This document shows positions 25,640 to 34,421 of a DNA stretch of 48,130 nucleotides, one piece after another (within the stretch, counting starts at the first letter, position 1; each line of letters opens with the position of its first letter). The position numbers and the translations under genes were made by a program. The stretch spans positions 1 through 48,130 of the forward strand of contig CACZPU010000087.1 in the NCBI GenBank assembly GCA_902783165.1, given 5' to 3'. This DNA comes from an uncultured Prevotellaceae bacterium. Its GTDB lineage: Bacteria; Bacteroidota; Bacteroidia; Bacteroidales; Bacteroidaceae. The notes below the pieces were generated by a model. It was not told the DNA's origin. It saw only the letters and a program-made list of their open reading frames with translations, and ran no database searches.

Positions 25640-26821
25640 ATGCAAGGATATGTCAGAAAAGATGGGCGAAAAGGTATCCGCAACGTAACACTTGTGGTTT
25701 ATCTGGTTGAATGCGCCCATCATGTTGCAAGCCGTATTGCCACCTCATTCGGCGACTCTGTCCAACTCATAGGTTTTAGCGGCTGTGCACCAAACGACTA
25801 TGCGGAGCACATCATGCGCCAATTATGCTCACATCCTAATGTAGGCGGTGTACTGATTGTTTCGTTAGGATGTGAGAATTTCCAACGAAATGCTCTAAGA
25901 CAACATATCATTGACAGTGGACGGCCAGCTGAAATCATCGTTATTCAGGAAGAAGGAGGCACAAAAAAATCCATAGAGAAAGGAATTGCCGCTGTATCCC
26001 ATATCATTTCGCAGACTGCCAAGACGAAGAAGGCCGAAATCTCTTGGAGCGATTTAGTCATAGGCACTGTTTGCGGAGGGTCTGATGCAACCAGCGGAAT
26101 TACTGCCAATCCTTCTGTCGGTAGCACTTTCGATTATCTTGTTGACCATGAAGCCACATGCATTTTCGAAGAGCCCGGCGAATTGGTAGGCTGTGAGAAT
26201 ATGCTGCGCCAGCGTGGTAGGACACCCGAAGTTGGACAGCAACTCTACGACTGCATTCTGAAGGCTGACGCATACTATAAGAAAATGGGGCACGACAGTT
26301 TCTCTGCAGGAAATGCTGTAGGCGGTCTTACCACCATTGAAGAAAAGTCGGCTGGCTCATATTGCAAGAATGGCAGCAGAACCATTGAGGCACTTATCTG
26401 TCCCGGAGAGATTCCTGGCAAGCCTGGACTCTATATGATGGATGTCGTTCCCGACGGGGAAGCACGTTGGGGATTCCCAAACATCAACGACAATGCTGAG
26501 ATCATGGAGATGATCGCCTGCGGATGCCACATCATCTTATATACTACAGGCCGAGGGTCAGTGGCTGGTTCTTCCATCTCACCTATCATAAAGGTGTGCG
26601 CCAATCCAGTAACATATCGCAACATGGAAGATGATATGGATGTGAATGCTGGACGCATCATCTCCGAAGGTGTGACCCTAACTGACATACGCAACGACAT
26701 CCTTGAGTGCATCCAGCAAACAGCCAATGGCATTCCCACGAAATCGGAACGATTAGGCCATCAGGAATATAGCTTGGGGTACAAATCCTTCAATTGTATC
26801 GGACCAACAACGACAAGATAG
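25640..26821 (+). CDS. UxaA-type dehydratase, large subunit
   Basis: A 393-residue protein matching the C-terminal domain of altronate/galactarate dehydratases: GYVRKDGRKGIRN at the start, SLGCE (75-79), GTVCGGSDATSGITANP (142-158) and EEPGELVGCE (177-186). These Fe-dependent enzymes dehydrate aldonic or aldaric acids, or remove sulfite from sulfolactate (SuyB). It lacks the SAF domain, which is encoded separately at 24256-24528. It starts two bases after the enolase-superfamily gene. A similar split pair occurs, as I recall, in the Campylobacter jejuni fucose locus. The substrate is presumably the sugar acid imported by the neighbouring transporter, but is unproven. Confidence 0.87.
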   Translation: MQGYVRKDGRKGIRNVTLVVYLVECAHHVASRIATSFGDSVQLIGFSGCAPNDYAEHIMRQLCSHPNVGGVLIVSLGCENFQRNALRQHIIDSGRPAEIIVIQEEGGTKKSIEKGIAAVSHIISQTAKTKKAEISWSDLVIGTVCGGSDATSGITANPSVGSTFDYLVDHEATCIFEEPGELVGCENMLRQRGRTPEVGQQLYDCILKADAYYKKMGHDSFSAGNAVGGLTTIEEKSAGSYCKNGSRTIEALICPGEIPGKPGLYMMDVVPDGEARWGFPNINDNAEIMEMIACGCHIILYTTGRGSVAGSSISPIIKVCANPVTYRNMEDDMDVNAGRIISEGVTLTDIRNDILECIQQTANGIPTKSERLGHQEYSLGYKSFNCIGPTTTR

Positions 26822-26840
26822 AAAAAATCGTTGATTGATT

Positions 26841-27326
26841 ATGAACGTGGAGAAGAGACGAAAGACAAAAGAACGCCTTGAAAAAAGCAACACCTATACA
26901 TGGCTACTGAAAGCATCCGACTTGATGGACCGTTACTATGTGGATGCTGCCCTCGGCTTTGCAATTCCAGGCGGTATAGGCGATGCATTGGCAGCACTCA
27001 TTTCTGTTGTCTACGTCGGCTTTTCAGCCTTTAAGATTCGTTCTTTCCCCCTCACTCTCGCCATTATTAACAATAGTTTGCGTGATGTGTTGCTGGGTAT
27101 GATACCATTCTACTTGGGGGACATCATAGACATCTTTCACCGAAGCAACCAACAAAATATGCATCTAATACGTGGCTTTGTGGAGGGCGATCAGCAAACC
27201 ATCAAGACCGTCAACCGCAAAGCCACCTATAGCATTATCCTCTTTGTCTGCCTTTGCATCATGATTTATTTCATGGTGAAACTTGTCATCTGGGCAGGAC
27301 AACTAATCATTTCAGGATTAAGCTAG
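26841..27326 (+). CDS. DUF4112 membrane protein
   Basis: A 161-residue protein of the DUF4112 family. A basic N-terminus precedes the conserved DRYYVDAALGFAIPGGIGD and a hydrophobic segment (ALAALISVVYVGFSAF), then LLGMIPFYLGDIID, with a last membrane helix near the C-terminus. No function is known. The start is ATG 26841; TTG 26835 is in frame. It lies 19 bases after the UxaA-type large-subunit gene and probably shares its transcript, but DUF4112 proteins are widespread outside sugar loci, so a role in the pathway is doubtful. Confidence 0.85.
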   Translation: MNVEKRRKTKERLEKSNTYTWLLKASDLMDRYYVDAALGFAIPGGIGDALAALISVVYVGFSAFKIRSFPLTLAIINNSLRDVLLGMIPFYLGDIIDIFHRSNQQNMHLIRGFVEGDQQTIKTVNRKATYSIILFVCLCIMIYFMVKLVIWAGQLIISGLS

Positions 27327-27367
27327 AAAAGACCAATTTCTCTAGCAGTGTAAATATCCCATTTCTA

Positions 27368-28807
27368 TTACTGCATGTCATACACCACCTGCATGATCTG
27401 CTTGCCGAGTTCATCGGCAGCTTTCATGGTTGAAGCCTCGCTGTAGACGCGGATGATGGGCTCGGTGTTTGATTTGCGCAGATGCACCCAACGGTCGGGG
27501 AAGTCTATTTTCACGCCGTCGATATCATTCACAGCGACACCCTTTTTGCCCGAATACATATCTTTCACCTTCTTCAAAATGGCATCGACATCGGTTGAAG
27601 GAGTTAGGTCTATGCGATTCTTGGCGATCTGATAGTCGGGGAATGTGCCTCGTAACTCAGAAACTTTACATCCTTTCTGCGCCAAGGAAGAGAGAAAAAG
27701 GGCAATTCCAACCAACGCATCACGACCATAATGACTCTCTGGATAGATTACTCCACCATTGCCTTCACCGCCAATTACAGCACCAACTTCTTTCATCTTT
27801 GTAGTTACATTCACCTCGCCAACGGCAGCAGCACTATACTTTCCGTCGTATTTCTCCGTTACATCACGAAGTGCACGAGTAGACGAAAGGTTTGAGACAG
27901 TGGTCAACTGGGCGTTCTTGTCTTTTTTTCGTTCATTGGCCAGTACATAGTCGGCCACGCTCACCAATGTGTATTCCTCACCAAACATCTTTCCATCCTC
28001 GCATATAAATGCCAAGCGGTCGACATCAGGGTCAACCACGATGCCCAAGTCGAATTCCCCGCTGCGCATGCGTTCCATAATACCGCCCAGATTCTTCTCC
28101 AAAGGTTCCGGATTGTGTGCAAAATCGCCTGTTGGATCACCATTCAGTATCTCATAAGAGACGCCCAAGTGCTCTAACAACTTAGGCAAGATGACTCCGC
28201 CAACGCTATTGATGGAATCAACACAAACACGATAGCCGGCTTTCTTGATAGTCTGAACATCAACCAATTGAAGCGAAAGCACATTATCTATATGACGCTG
28301 ATCGAAACTGTTATCTTCATAATATTTGCCGAGGTGATCCACGTCAGCATATTCAAATTGTTCGGCATCGGCTATACGAAGCACTTCGTTGCCTTCCTCC
28401 TTGTTCAGAAACTCACCATCTTTGTTGAGGAGTTTCAAGGCATTCCACTGACGCGGATTGTGACTAGCAGTGATAATAATACCACCATCGGCACCGCTCA
28501 TGCGCACAGCCAATTCGGTTGTGGGCGTTGTGGCCAATCCAATATTTACCACATCAAAGCCATAGCCCATCAATGTGCCACACACAACATTTTTCACCAT
28601 TTCACCCGAAATACGGGCATCGCGCCCCACCACTATCTTGCAGGAGCTGGAATTGTCAACAGAACTATTGAGATTGGCGTTCTTGCTCTTTTTGATGAAC
28701 GTGGCATAGGCAGTCACGAACTTGACGATATCCAAAGGATTCAATGTATCACCAGTGCCACCGCCAATAGTGCCACGGATACCGGAAATTGATTTAATCA
28801 AAGTCAT
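27368..28807 (-). CDS. glmM: phosphoglucosamine mutase-type phosphohexomutase
   Basis: A 479-residue alpha-D-phosphohexomutase. The phosphoserine loop is TASHNPRQWNALK, the Mg-binding loop DPDVDRLAF, the sugar-binding loop GEGNGGV, and the phosphate-binding C-terminal loop SNTEPIIRVYSE. It begins TLIKSISGIRGTIGG, the usual GlmM opening (SGIRG). GlmM converts glucosamine-6-phosphate to glucosamine-1-phosphate for UDP-GlcNAc synthesis; phosphomannomutase/phosphoglucomutase is the alternative. The start is ATG 28807; the upstream 33 codons run through a hairpin and are rejected. It follows the DUF4827 gene, with a terminator-like hairpin 20 bases before its start. Confidence 0.88.
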   Translation of the reverse strand: MTLIKSISGIRGTIGGGTGDTLNPLDIVKFVTAYATFIKKSKNANLNSSVDNSSSCKIVVGRDARISGEMVKNVVCGTLMGYGFDVVNIGLATTPTTELAVRMSGADGGIIITASHNPRQWNALKLLNKDGEFLNKEEGNEVLRIADAEQFEYADVDHLGKYYEDNSFDQRHIDNVLSLQLVDVQTIKKAGYRVCVDSINSVGGVILPKLLEHLGVSYEILNGDPTGDFAHNPEPLEKNLGGIMERMRSGEFDLGIVVDPDVDRLAFICEDGKMFGEEYTLVSVADYVLANERKKDKNAQLTTVSNLSSTRALRDVTEKYDGKYSAAAVGEVNVTTKMKEVGAVIGGEGNGGVIYPESHYGRDALVGIALFLSSLAQKGCKVSELRGTFPDYQIAKNRIDLTPSTDVDAILKKVKDMYSGKKGVAVNDIDGVKIDFPDRWVHLRKSNTEPIIRVYSEASTMKAADELGKQIMQVVYDMQ

Positions 28808-28826
28808 AGAAAATGTATTTTGAAAA

Positions 28827-28860
28827 CATCCCCTCCCTTTAGAATGAAAGAGAAGGGATG
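28827..28860 (-). terminator. terminator or attenuator hairpin before glmM
   Basis: On the minus strand CATCCCTTCTCTTT (28847-28860) pairs with AAAGGGAGGGGATG (28827-28840) over 14 bp including two G-U pairs, loop CATTCT, followed by TTTTC. On the plus strand the same arms have two A-C mismatches, so the structure is strand-specific. It lies 10 bases past the DUF4827 stop and 20 bases before the glmM ATG. Confidence 0.65.
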
Positions 28861-28869
28861 CTAATGTTG

Positions 28870-29508
28870 TTATAATCCTTTTTCGTAAGTAATCACATAC
28901 AGACACGGATAGACGCCGCTCGTGGCCATTGTATGTCCTTGATTATGAGGGACTATCAACTTCACCTTGGCAATTTCATCTCCCTCATGCTCCCAACGGC
29001 CGACCTTTATGTACAACAGTGGCACAAGCCAACCAGAGGGAACTGATATGCTGCCAGTGGCACGTGCCATCAGACTCTCACCGTCGATATACGATGCGAC
29101 AAACGAATCGCTGCTTCTGGTAACTGTCATTTTGTCGGGGCGGAAACTATATGCAACAATATCATTTCTCAACTGGAGAGTGTCTGACAGGAGATTCCTT
29201 TCGGAAAAACGGCAAAGCAGCGTGGCAGTCTCACCACTTTTCAGCACCTCACCACACCCCTGTCGAATAATCTGCATATACACGCCTGTCTGTGGAAAGA
29301 ACACAAACTGATTCTTTGAAACATCTGTTGTAAAGCCTTGTTCTTTGAATTGCGCCTCGCTGATAACCGTTACATTCGAGTCGCGCAGGAACCTGCTGAT
29401 GGCATTATTTTCTTTTTCCTTCTGCTCTGCGTAAGTTTCATAGTCATTGCAACTGGCAATGAACATAAGTCCCGCTAGAACAAAAAAGGCTGCAAAAATC
29501 TTCTTCAT
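28870..29508 (-). CDS. DUF4827 lipoprotein
   Basis: A 212-residue protein with a lipoprotein signal (MKKIFAAFFVLAGLMFIASC, lipid-modified Cys20), so anchored in the envelope. The mature part matches the DUF4827 family of Bacteroidales, with a region (GEVLKSGETATLLCRFSER ... YIKVGRW) that recalls FKBP-type peptidyl-prolyl isomerases. No function is established. It has its own -7 element upstream and a strong hairpin directly after the stop. glmM lies 62 bases downstream. Confidence 0.82.
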   Translation of the reverse strand: MKKIFAAFFVLAGLMFIASCNDYETYAEQKEKENNAISRFLRDSNVTVISEAQFKEQGFTTDVSKNQFVFFPQTGVYMQIIRQGCGEVLKSGETATLLCRFSERNLLSDTLQLRNDIVAYSFRPDKMTVTRSSDSFVASYIDGESLMARATGSISVPSGWLVPLLYIKVGRWEHEGDEIAKVKLIVPHNQGHTMATSGVYPCLYVITYEKGL

Positions 29509-29534
29509 CTTACTATTTTATAGTTATAACGGTG

Positions 29535-29542
29535 CAAAGTTA
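29535..29542 (-). promoter_or_regulatory. -7 element of the DUF4827 gene
   Basis: Minus-strand TAACTTTG (CAAAGTTA on plus) lies 27 bases before the DUF4827 start. No clear TTG is seen at the usual -33 distance. Confidence 0.5.
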
Positions 29543-29859
29543 CATAAAAATAAGAAATAATATGCTAGCCTCATTAAGAAATTAAGTTTTCTTTAGAGAG
29601 AAAGGTTGTCATACACCATCAAACAACCTATTTCTTAAATGAAATAACAAGCAGAATGATTCTGATGTGAACCCATATGAATGAGAGGCAAGTGGAATCG
29701 ATTTGGAATATAGCCACAGGAGGAGACGACACTCAAAATACAGGAACGCATGACAAGAAATGAATTAATGTCGGGTTCTCACATTGCAAGATATTATATA
29801 CAATAAAACAGAGCATTTATTTAGAACTACCCGATTTGTGGAAACAGGTATAAATGATG
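29543..29859. other. AT-rich intergenic region, no gene seen
   Basis: Lies between the 3' end of the DHH gene and the DUF4827 promoter. It holds a 7-bp inverted repeat AGGTTGT/ACAACCT (29603-29609, 29623-29629), followed on the minus strand by TTCTCTCT and possibly a weak terminator. A long-range pair TCGGGTTCT (29771-29779) with AGAACTACCCGA (29823-29834) could bracket a structure in the 3' tail of the DHH transcript. Nothing else is recognisable. Confidence 0.4.
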
Positions 29860-30885
29860 CTAATTATCTATTTCACTGATGGCTCGTTTCACAATCTGCT
29901 CTGCTTCGTCAAGCGAACAATTCAGTCTGCCGCCCGAAGCATTGAGATGGCCACCACCATTAAAATACTTCTCTGCTATTTTCGTACACGAGAAATCGTC
30001 CACACTCCGAAGGCTTACCCATATCAGATTGTCGCGTTCGGAGTCTTCACGCAAAGAGATGCTCAGTCGCATGCCCTTGATTTGCAACGGCAGATTCACC
30101 AACCCTTCAGCGTCGCCTTTGATGAAATGGAAGCGGCGCAGATCCTGACGTGAAAGGGCAAAATAAGAGGCATGCTTGTCTGCCACCACGTTCAATTTCT
30201 GATAGAGCATGTATCCCATCAGTCGGAGCCGCCACTCACTGTAGTTGTTGTAGACGTTGCGGTAGATTTTATCTTTGTCGATGTGTTTGGTAAGCAACTG
30301 ACTAATGATGAAATAGATTTCTGGATTGTTAGAATTATAGGTGAAGCCACCAGTATCGGTCATCATTCCACAATAAATGGGAATTGCTCCACGACGTGTC
30401 ATTGATTCAAAGCCGCCCAATTGCCAAATGATTCGGAACACCAGCTCACTTGAACTGCTTAGTTCGGGATGCGAGATACTGAGCACCGTGGGGATAGTGG
30501 GCTCAGGATGATGGTCAATCATGATTTTTGGCGCAGGTGAGGCAAGCATCACATCTCCGAGCGACTCCATGCGTTCCGGCCGGTTGAAGTCTAGACAGAA
30601 CACGAGGTCGGTGTGTGCAAAGACCTCCTCTACCCTTTCGGGATGCTTGTCGTAACGAAGGATCAAATGGGAGTCGGGCAGCCACTGCAGAAAATCTGGA
30701 AACTTGTCGGGGACCACCACCATTGTATTCTTGTCATGTTGACGCAAATACTCTGCCATACCCAGACAAGAACCTATGGCATCACCATCGGGGTTCTGAT
30801 GGCAACAAAGCACAATGTTCTTAGCATTGTCAATGAACTGGCGAAACAACGCCAGTTCATTGTCATTCAGTAAATTGATGTTCAT
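29860..30885 (-). CDS. DHH-family phosphoesterase (NrnA-like oligoribonuclease/pAp phosphatase)
   Basis: A 341-residue protein with DHH then DHHA1 domains. Metal-binding motifs are HQNPDGDAIGS (29-39), LDFNRPERM near 97, MIDHHPEP near 122 and, in the DHHA1 domain, NGGGHLNASGG near 310. NrnA enzymes degrade 2-5-nucleotide RNA remnants and dephosphorylate 3'-phosphoadenosine 5'-phosphate; some relatives hydrolyse c-di-AMP products. It is cytoplasmic. Its ATG overlaps the stop codon of the upstream nucleotidyltransferase gene by one base, so the two are translated together, though no functional link is obvious. Confidence 0.9.
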   Translation of the reverse strand: MNINLLNDNELALFRQFIDNAKNIVLCCHQNPDGDAIGSCLGMAEYLRQHDKNTMVVVPDKFPDFLQWLPDSHLILRYDKHPERVEEVFAHTDLVFCLDFNRPERMESLGDVMLASPAPKIMIDHHPEPTIPTVLSISHPELSSSSELVFRIIWQLGGFESMTRRGAIPIYCGMMTDTGGFTYNSNNPEIYFIISQLLTKHIDKDKIYRNVYNNYSEWRLRLMGYMLYQKLNVVADKHASYFALSRQDLRRFHFIKGDAEGLVNLPLQIKGMRLSISLREDSERDNLIWVSLRSVDDFSCTKIAEKYFNGGGHLNASGGRLNCSLDEAEQIVKRAISEIDN

Positions 30886-31826
30886 TAAAACAATTTATTG
30901 GGATAAACGCCCTCATCGACAAGCTGCTGGATGCGGTCGACGGTTGACTGACGGTCGGCTGCATAGGTCACACCAAACCATTTGCTGGTAGTGTCAAGCA
31001 CTTTTACCGTGGCAGTGCCTTCGTTGATAAGCTTGTTGACCATCAGCGGAATGAAGAACTCAGCCTTCAGGTTCTCCATGTTTTTCTTGTCACTGAGGAA
31101 TTCCTTAAAATATTCCTCGCTGTATTCGAAATAGTCGGGAGTGAAACCCCACATGTTCATAGATACGGGAGTATTGTCGGCAACAGACACCCATCGTCCA
31201 TCCTCATCCTTATAGCGTATGGGTTGATCGGGCTCACCTGGCTGCTCTCCTGTTTCCGTGCATCGTACTATCTCCGTTCGCTCCACAACAGTTGTGAGCA
31301 AATCATTAGCGTCCTTAGAACAGATGCCTCTTGCAACGGTTCCGTTCTCGCTCAATGTGTTACCTACGCGGAAACCTACCATAGCATATTGGTTTCTCGC
31401 TCCTTCGGGCAGTTCGCTGAGGAATTTTCCAATCACCATGAAAGCGTCGCGGTTGTAGAAGTCGTCACAATTGATGACACAGAAAGGTTCCTTGATAACA
31501 TCCTTACCCATCAACACGGCATGATTAGTGCCCCAGGGCTTCACGCGACCCTCTGGAACGCTAAATCCCTCAGGCAGAGCATCTAGGCCCTGGAAGCATA
31601 GTTCACACTGGATTTTATCCTCATATTTTGAAAGAATCTGTGTGCGGAACTGTTCTTCAAAATCCTTGCGTATCACCCATACCACCTTGCCAAAACCTGC
31701 CTGAATGGCATCATAAATACTATAGTCCATAATTGTCTCGCCATTGGGACCCAGCCCATCGAGTTGTTTCAGACCACCGTAGCGGCTTCCCATTCCGGCA
31801 GCAAGTAAGAAAAGAGTAGGTTTCAT
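30885..31826 (-). CDS. NTP-transferase-domain nucleotidyltransferase
   Basis: A 313-residue protein. The N-terminal LFLLAAGMGSRYGGLKQLDG is the NTP-binding loop of sugar-1-phosphate nucleotidyltransferases, and VINCDDFYNRDAF holds the metal-binding Asp. The C-terminal part has no left-handed beta-helix. Family members in Bacteroidota are unassigned; by fold it would make an NDP-sugar or activate another phosphate. It is the first gene of a two-gene operon with the DHH phosphoesterase (one-base overlap) and has its own -7 element. It is not closely similar to the other nucleotidyltransferase in the window. Confidence 0.85.
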   Translation of the reverse strand: MKPTLFLLAAGMGSRYGGLKQLDGLGPNGETIMDYSIYDAIQAGFGKVVWVIRKDFEEQFRTQILSKYEDKIQCELCFQGLDALPEGFSVPEGRVKPWGTNHAVLMGKDVIKEPFCVINCDDFYNRDAFMVIGKFLSELPEGARNQYAMVGFRVGNTLSENGTVARGICSKDANDLLTTVVERTEIVRCTETGEQPGEPDQPIRYKDEDGRWVSVADNTPVSMNMWGFTPDYFEYSEEYFKEFLSDKKNMENLKAEFFIPLMVNKLINEGTATVKVLDTTSKWFGVTYAADRQSTVDRIQQLVDEGVYPNKLF

Positions 31827-31883
31827 ATTGATAATTATTAAAGGTTATATGATTTCTTAATATTTATAACATCATCTTCAATG

Positions 31884-31891
31884 CAAAAGTA
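31884..31891 (-). promoter_or_regulatory. -7 element of the nucleotidyltransferase-DHH operon
   Basis: Minus-strand TACTTTTG (CAAAAGTA on plus) lies 58 bases before the ATG at 31826. No convincing TTG is found 20 bases further out. Confidence 0.5.
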
Positions 31892-31947
31892 ATACTTTTA
31901 AGGCAGATTCCTATATCGTTCTCACACAATTAACATTAATTCAAAAA

Positions 31948-34407
31948 TCAGAAAGGATAGCCCACTGCCAGATGAAGCGCCTGTCCGTCTTTAAAGCGGC
32001 GGATATTGTAGAATCCGCTCTTACCTGTTTCGTATGGCACATGCAATCCTATACCCCAATCCACTCGTAGCACAAGGAAGTCGAGGTCATAGCGAATGCC
32101 GATACCTGTTCCCACAGCAACTTGACCAAGGAACTTGCCAGGCTTGAAATTGCTCTCGTTGAAGATAGACTCTATGCTCTCATCACCGTATCTGCCACCT
32201 ATCTTCCATACATTGCCCGCATCGAGAAATGCTGCTCCATAAAGACTTCCGAAAAGGCGCGTTCGATATTCGAGGTTGGCAAGAAACTTCACATCGCCAT
32301 TTTGCAAAAGGTATGAATAGCCAGGGTCGTCAACTCCTTGGAAGCGTCCCGGTCCTATGCTGCGCATCGGGAATGCACGAATACTGTTGGCACCGCCCAC
32401 ATAGAAAGATTCACTAAAGGGTGATTTCTCGCTATTACCATAACAATATATGACACCAGCATTCAAATGCCCCACCAACATTGATGTGTTGGACAACCGC
32501 CATGTTTTGGTGAAATCGGTTTCCACCTTCACGAATTGGGAATACGGATTCTTGAACATTTCCTTGTCACAGTCGTTCCACTTCTTTCCTGTCAGCATGA
32601 AGAAAAGCGAGGAAAGGTTACCTGCCTCAGAAACAGATATCTCCCATGAAATAGGGTTCTTCAGCTCTGGGGCACTCTTGTAGGCATAAGTGTATCTCAT
32701 CTTGGGAATGAACACATCACGCATCGTGGCATAGAGATAAGGATTGGCCGACAAGATGCTGTCAAAATGGGTTGTGCTGTGTACCAAATGCTGATAGGTT
32801 ACTGTTAACGGACTCAGCTCATGATGACTCGTCATAGTCTTAGCCCAACGGTAAGTCCATTCTGCTGAGAAGTTTACCATCTTGAAATAGTCTGGCCTGT
32901 TCAACGTGGTCCTTGACACCTTGGCAATAGTGGAAGGTGGCGTAAAATAAGAGCGCGAAACACGTCGTCTGGTTTGTTGGTTGCGAGTACCGTTGCGCAT
33001 GGAACGTCTTCGAGAAAACCACTCACGCCATGGTAGCATCAACCTTGGAAACTCAATAGATGCATCGATACCATATTCGTAAGTACCCAACCGCTTGGTG
33101 CCATTGGCACTTGAACTTCTCTGCCACTCATATGAGCCGTGCAGATTAATGTCGAGTTTTTCTCCACCGCGGAATGCATTACGTTTAGTGAAACCCAACA
33201 CCAATTCAGGTCCTATTCGGCCAGATGTTTTGTTCTTGATGTTTGTTTCTATGTATGAGTCGTATGGTTTGTCAAGTACACAGTTTAACGACATATCGAG
33301 CGTATCGCATGTGGAAGAGGTATCTCTAGGAGTGAACGTAATATCTACCATGCTGAAGATGCCCTTGCCATTGATTCTGCTCATCGACTCAAGATACTTC
33401 TCGTTGCTAAAAGGCTGGCCATGGCGCAATTTCATATCATTCATGATGACACCCAAGCGTAATGGAGGACGCTTACCACCAAACCGCACTTTGAAGAATC
33501 CACGTCCCAAAGAGTCGTTCAACTGCTGCATGAACTGTTTACGCAAATCAATTGATATGTTTCCAACATACCACTTATGACATGCCTCCTCTGGCAAATT
33601 GTCAACAGCCTGCAAACGAAGCTTTGCCTTGCCAGGTATAGCGAGCGTGTCAGCCAAATAGGAGGCAAAGGATGGTTGATAATAATAATATCCGTTGTTA
33701 CGGAACAATGTGGCCAACCTGGTTCGCTCTGCATCAAGTGACGCAACAGTGAATGGGTCGCCTGCATGAATCTTGGCTTCGTCCAATGTCTCGCGAATCA
33801 AGCTGTCAGCCTCTGCTGCGAATTGTTCATAGCTAATGGTGTCGACAGTAAAGAGATGGTTCATCTTCACCGTATATCCGATTTTCATCTTCTTGGGATG
33901 TCGTTGAGGAATAGTATCATAGGTGACAACACCATGAAAATAGCCATGATTGCGCAAAACCGACTGTGCCACTGATGCACGCAATGCCGGATTCACCCAG
34001 CTCATCAGCACAGGCTGCTTACCAAAGGTGCTAACCATCCATTTGGAAAAGGCATCATCCTTACCAGTAAAGGCATTCCACACCCATAGTCCGTATGGAA
34101 ATGGAGTGCGATAATAACTGCTCCCGAACAAGGCTCCATTGGGTGCAGTGGCCAATGCGGCCTCCACCTCTTCCTGGGTTGAGATGAAATTCTGATTACG
34201 CTCATAGTTCTGATAGTCAATCTTTGTGAGACCAACAAAAAGCTTATCATCATCTGGAACCCCATTTGTTGTGGAACAAGAGAATAAAACTGACACGACG
34301 AGAAGCACGGAAAGTAAATGGAAAAGGTTTATATAATGACATGAACTGCCAACAAACACCTTTCCGGTATCTTTCTTATTACAGTTATTATCCACAATTC
34401 TCTTCAT
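31948..34407 (-). CDS. tamL: TamL: lipoprotein BamA/TamA-family outer-membrane protein
   Basis: An 819-residue protein. After a basic N-terminal stretch comes a lipoprotein signal (LLSVLLVVSVLFSC, lipobox Cys in FSCS). Periplasmic POTRA-like repeats and an Omp85 barrel follow, ending HLAVGYPF with a C-terminal Phe as in barrel proteins. Barrel landmarks include FYVGGANSIRAFPMRSIGPG. In Bacteroidota this lipidated TamA counterpart works with TamB in moving proteins or lipids to the outer membrane. The start is ATG 34407 (GTG 34413 is in frame). It lies 14 bases after the tamB stop. Confidence 0.9.
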   Translation of the reverse strand: MKRIVDNNCNKKDTGKVFVGSSCHYINLFHLLSVLLVVSVLFSCSTTNGVPDDDKLFVGLTKIDYQNYERNQNFISTQEEVEAALATAPNGALFGSSYYRTPFPYGLWVWNAFTGKDDAFSKWMVSTFGKQPVLMSWVNPALRASVAQSVLRNHGYFHGVVTYDTIPQRHPKKMKIGYTVKMNHLFTVDTISYEQFAAEADSLIRETLDEAKIHAGDPFTVASLDAERTRLATLFRNNGYYYYQPSFASYLADTLAIPGKAKLRLQAVDNLPEEACHKWYVGNISIDLRKQFMQQLNDSLGRGFFKVRFGGKRPPLRLGVIMNDMKLRHGQPFSNEKYLESMSRINGKGIFSMVDITFTPRDTSSTCDTLDMSLNCVLDKPYDSYIETNIKNKTSGRIGPELVLGFTKRNAFRGGEKLDINLHGSYEWQRSSSANGTKRLGTYEYGIDASIEFPRLMLPWREWFSRRRSMRNGTRNQQTRRRVSRSYFTPPSTIAKVSRTTLNRPDYFKMVNFSAEWTYRWAKTMTSHHELSPLTVTYQHLVHSTTHFDSILSANPYLYATMRDVFIPKMRYTYAYKSAPELKNPISWEISVSEAGNLSSLFFMLTGKKWNDCDKEMFKNPYSQFVKVETDFTKTWRLSNTSMLVGHLNAGVIYCYGNSEKSPFSESFYVGGANSIRAFPMRSIGPGRFQGVDDPGYSYLLQNGDVKFLANLEYRTRLFGSLYGAAFLDAGNVWKIGGRYGDESIESIFNESNFKPGKFLGQVAVGTGIGIRYDLDFLVLRVDWGIGLHVPYETGKSGFYNIRRFKDGQALHLAVGYPF

Positions 34408-34421
34408 ATCCACTATAAAAA

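Noticed and set aside
27322-27346. GCTAGA/TCTAGC hairpin as a terminator between the DUF4112 and glmM genes
   Set aside because: Only 6 bp with a 13-base loop and no U-run on either strand.
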